Below are positions 62,582 to 64,000 of a DNA stretch of 64,000 bases, one piece after another. The DNA comes from Rhodospirillales bacterium. Lineage in GTDB: Bacteria > Pseudomonadota > Alphaproteobacteria > Rhodospirillales > Shumkoniaceae. The first letter of the stretch is position 1; each line of letters starts with the position of its first letter. Both the position numbers and the translations under genes were made by a program. The notes under the pieces were generated by a model. That model saw nothing but the letters and a program-made list of their open reading frames with translations. It ran no database searches and was not told the DNA's origin. The stretch lies in the NCBI GenBank assembly GCA_028281785.1, contig JANQJG010000067.1, forward strand, positions 20,309 through 84,308, in the 5' to 3' direction.

Positions 62582-63487
62582 ATGGCCGACATCGAGATCT
62601 TCGATAAGCGTTTCCGGAACTATCTCCTGCCAAATGGCTGGCTGAAGAAGCTCTATACCGGAACCAGCTGGGCCGAGGGGCCGTGCTACTTCGCCGATGG
62701 CGATTTCCTGGTCTGGAGCGACGTGGCCGGGAACCGGATGATGCGGTATGTCGAGGGCCTTGGCGTGCAGGTGTTTCGCCATCCCTCCAACTACAGCAAC
62801 GGGAACACGCGTGACCGGGAAGGAAGATTGGTCACCTGCGAGCATGGCCGCCGGGTGACCCGGACCGAGCATGACGGCTCGATCACCGTGCTCGCCGACG
62901 AATATCAGGGTAAAAAACTCAACTCGCCCAACGATGTCGTGGTCAAGTCCGATGGAACCGTCTGGTTTACCGATCCGACCTACGGCATCGATTCCGACTA
63001 TGAAGGCGACAAGGCGGAAAGCGAGCTCGGGGGAAGCTTCGTGTTCCGTCTGGACCCCCAGGCCGGCACGCTGGAGATCGTCGCGGACGATTTTCTGAAG
63101 CCCAACGGGCTTGCCTTCTCCCCCGATGAATCGTTGCTCTACATCTCGGACACCGGAATCTCCCATGACCCGGAGAACGGTCCCCACCACATCCGCGTCT
63201 TCGATGTTGTCGAGGGTCGCAAGCTTGCCAAGCCGAAGGTCTTCGCGGAGGTCGCGGATGCGGTCGCCGATGGTTTCCGACTCGATACCGACGGCAACAT
63301 CTGGACCAGCGCCGGGCATGGGGTGAATTGCTATACGCCGGCGGGCGACCTGCTGGGTCGAATTCCCGTTCCGGAACTCGTCTCGAACGTCGTTTTCGGC
63401 GCGCCGAAGCGGAACAGGCTGTTCATCACGGCAACGACTTCGCTCTACGCGATCTATCTGAACCGCAAGGGCCTCCAAAGGCCCTGA
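62582..63487 (+). CDS. SMP-30/gluconolactonase-like lactonase
   Basis: A 301-residue six-bladed propeller of the SMP-30/gluconolaconase/LRE family. Metal ligands are visible: the glutamate of SWAEGPCYF, the asparagine of LNSPNDVVVK, the asparagine of KPNGLAFSP and the aspartate of YISDTGIS. Such enzymes hydrolyse sugar lactones to aldonic acids. It is divergent from the LarA-like gene with a 252-base gap for promoters. With the dehydrogenase and SDR genes it suggests sugar oxidation through lactones. Confidence 0.88.
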   Translation: MADIEIFDKRFRNYLLPNGWLKKLYTGTSWAEGPCYFADGDFLVWSDVAGNRMMRYVEGLGVQVFRHPSNYSNGNTRDREGRLVTCEHGRRVTRTEHDGSITVLADEYQGKKLNSPNDVVVKSDGTVWFTDPTYGIDSDYEGDKAESELGGSFVFRLDPQAGTLEIVADDFLKPNGLAFSPDESLLYISDTGISHDPENGPHHIRVFDVVEGRKLAKPKVFAEVADAVADGFRLDTDGNIWTSAGHGVNCYTPAGDLLGRIPVPELVSNVVFGAPKRNRLFITATTSLYAIYLNRKGLQRP

Positions 63488-63514
63488 CCGCATGCATACG
63501 TGAACGGACGCCGG

Positions 63515-64000
63515 TCAAGCCGCGTCTCGCCAGTGGGGCGGATACGTCCGGTCATAGCCCGGAAGGGTGGTGATCCGCTGTCGCCACGCCTCGAGCGCCG
63601 GATATCGGTCGCCGAGCGGAATCAGGCCGAGTTCGAAGGCCGCTGCCGTCTCCTTACCCGCGGCGCGCAGAAGCGCCTCCAGGAACGGATAGGTCGCGAT
63701 GTCGGCGGCGCTGATCGCGTCGCCGACCAACCACTCGTTCCCCTTTACGATGGTCTCCAGAGCCCGGAGTTCCGCGTGAACATCGGGAATGGCCGCCTTG
63801 ACCCGATCGGCCTTTTCCTCAGTCTGCCCGAGGAAGATCGGCAGGATGATCCCCAATGCCGCCGGCTGAAGATAGAGCTCGCTGTCCATGACCGCCTTCC
63901 AGATTCGCCCCGCCTCTTCGGGCGAGCGGCCGAACAACGGCGGCTCTGGGAACTTACGATCCAGATAGGCCATGATGGCGAGCGATTCCGGCAGCACGAG
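63515..64000 (-). CDS. Glutathione S-transferase, C-terminal part (cut by window edge)
   Basis: The reverse strand is open from the right edge to a stop at 63515, giving at least 160 residues of a glutathione S-transferase: the end of the thioredoxin-like domain (LPESLAIMAYLDRKFPEP) and the all-helical C-terminal domain with GNEWLVGDAISAADIATYPF, the N-capping motif of the family. The N-terminus with the catalytic residue lies outside. Last helix and YPALEAWRQRI are typical. The exact class is not assigned. Confidence 0.85.
   Translation of the reverse strand, partial: LVLPESLAIMAYLDRKFPEPPLFGRSPEEAGRIWKAVMDSELYLQPAALGIILPIFLGQTEEKADRVKAAIPDVHAELRALETIVKGNEWLVGDAISAADIATYPFLEALLRAAGKETAAAFELGLIPLGDRYPALEAWRQRITTLPGYDRTYPPHWRDAA

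Noticed and set aside
1..64000. tRNA, rRNA or riboswitch genes
   Set aside because: No sequence with the expected conserved features was recognised by eye; a covariance search could not be run.

Overview
The window looks like chromosomal DNA of a GC-rich alphaproteobacterium, probably Rhodospirillales-like; this is an inference. The support is a MipZ-type ATPase (MipZ is an alphaproteobacterial division regulator), small PilZ proteins, many binding-protein-dependent uptake systems (TRAP, TAXI-TRAP, tripartite tricarboxylate, ABC), and dispersed CCTTCGAC...CTCAGGA and CCCTCACCC...GGGTGAGGGGG palindromic repeats. No rRNA, tRNA, CRISPR array or replication origin was recognised.

Layout. 1-670: N-terminal part of a glycogen phosphorylase that runs off the left edge. 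919-7106: a cyclic-amidohydrolase/carbamoylase pair divergent from a DctPQM TRAP transporter. 7146-8516: an IS110/IS1111-type insertion sequence with a structured non-coding right end, followed by two nested palindromic repeats (8538-8795). 8824-16686: a TAXI-TRAP transporter, an RraA-like aldolase, a LysR regulator, two D-2-hydroxyacid dehydrogenases and a hydantoin-racemase-like protein, which reads as uptake and degradation of ureide or hydroxy-acid substrates. 16949-21023: a flavin reductase-like protein, two orphan periplasmic binding proteins and a conserved unknown. 21151-26397: an RND efflux pump pair and a LapG-like transglutaminase. 26880-30062: a second TRAP operon ending in a 63-residue membrane protein. 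30554-32924: a small membrane-anchored protein, a sorbosone dehydrogenase-like protein and an FMN reductase.

33011-33796 is a small AT-richer island with its own promoter and operator-like palindrome: a basic 66-residue protein and a putative ADP-ribosyltransferase-fold protein, organised like a toxin-antitoxin module. 34076-38904 holds an ankyrin protein, a striking ParA-PilZ-MipZ fusion (35859-37901), a MarR regulator and a separate PilZ protein; this is the most unusual locus. 39218-40261 is an LpxR-like lipid A deacylase. 40670-45918 is a sugar or polyol ABC importer lacking an ATPase gene, its LacI regulator with two matching operators, and a phosphodiesterase. 45951-48271 carries a frameshifted AAC(6')-like acetyltransferase and a DUF3299-NicO metal exporter fusion.

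48252-64000 is a catabolic block: a TIM-barrel hydrolase-like protein, two sulfatases, an IclR regulator, two complete TctCBA transporters, an SDR, a LarA-like protein, an SMP-30 lactonase and a partial glutathione S-transferase. It probably imports and degrades sulfated or carboxylated carbon compounds. In several transporter operons a strong stem-loop sits exactly between the binding-protein gene and the permease genes.
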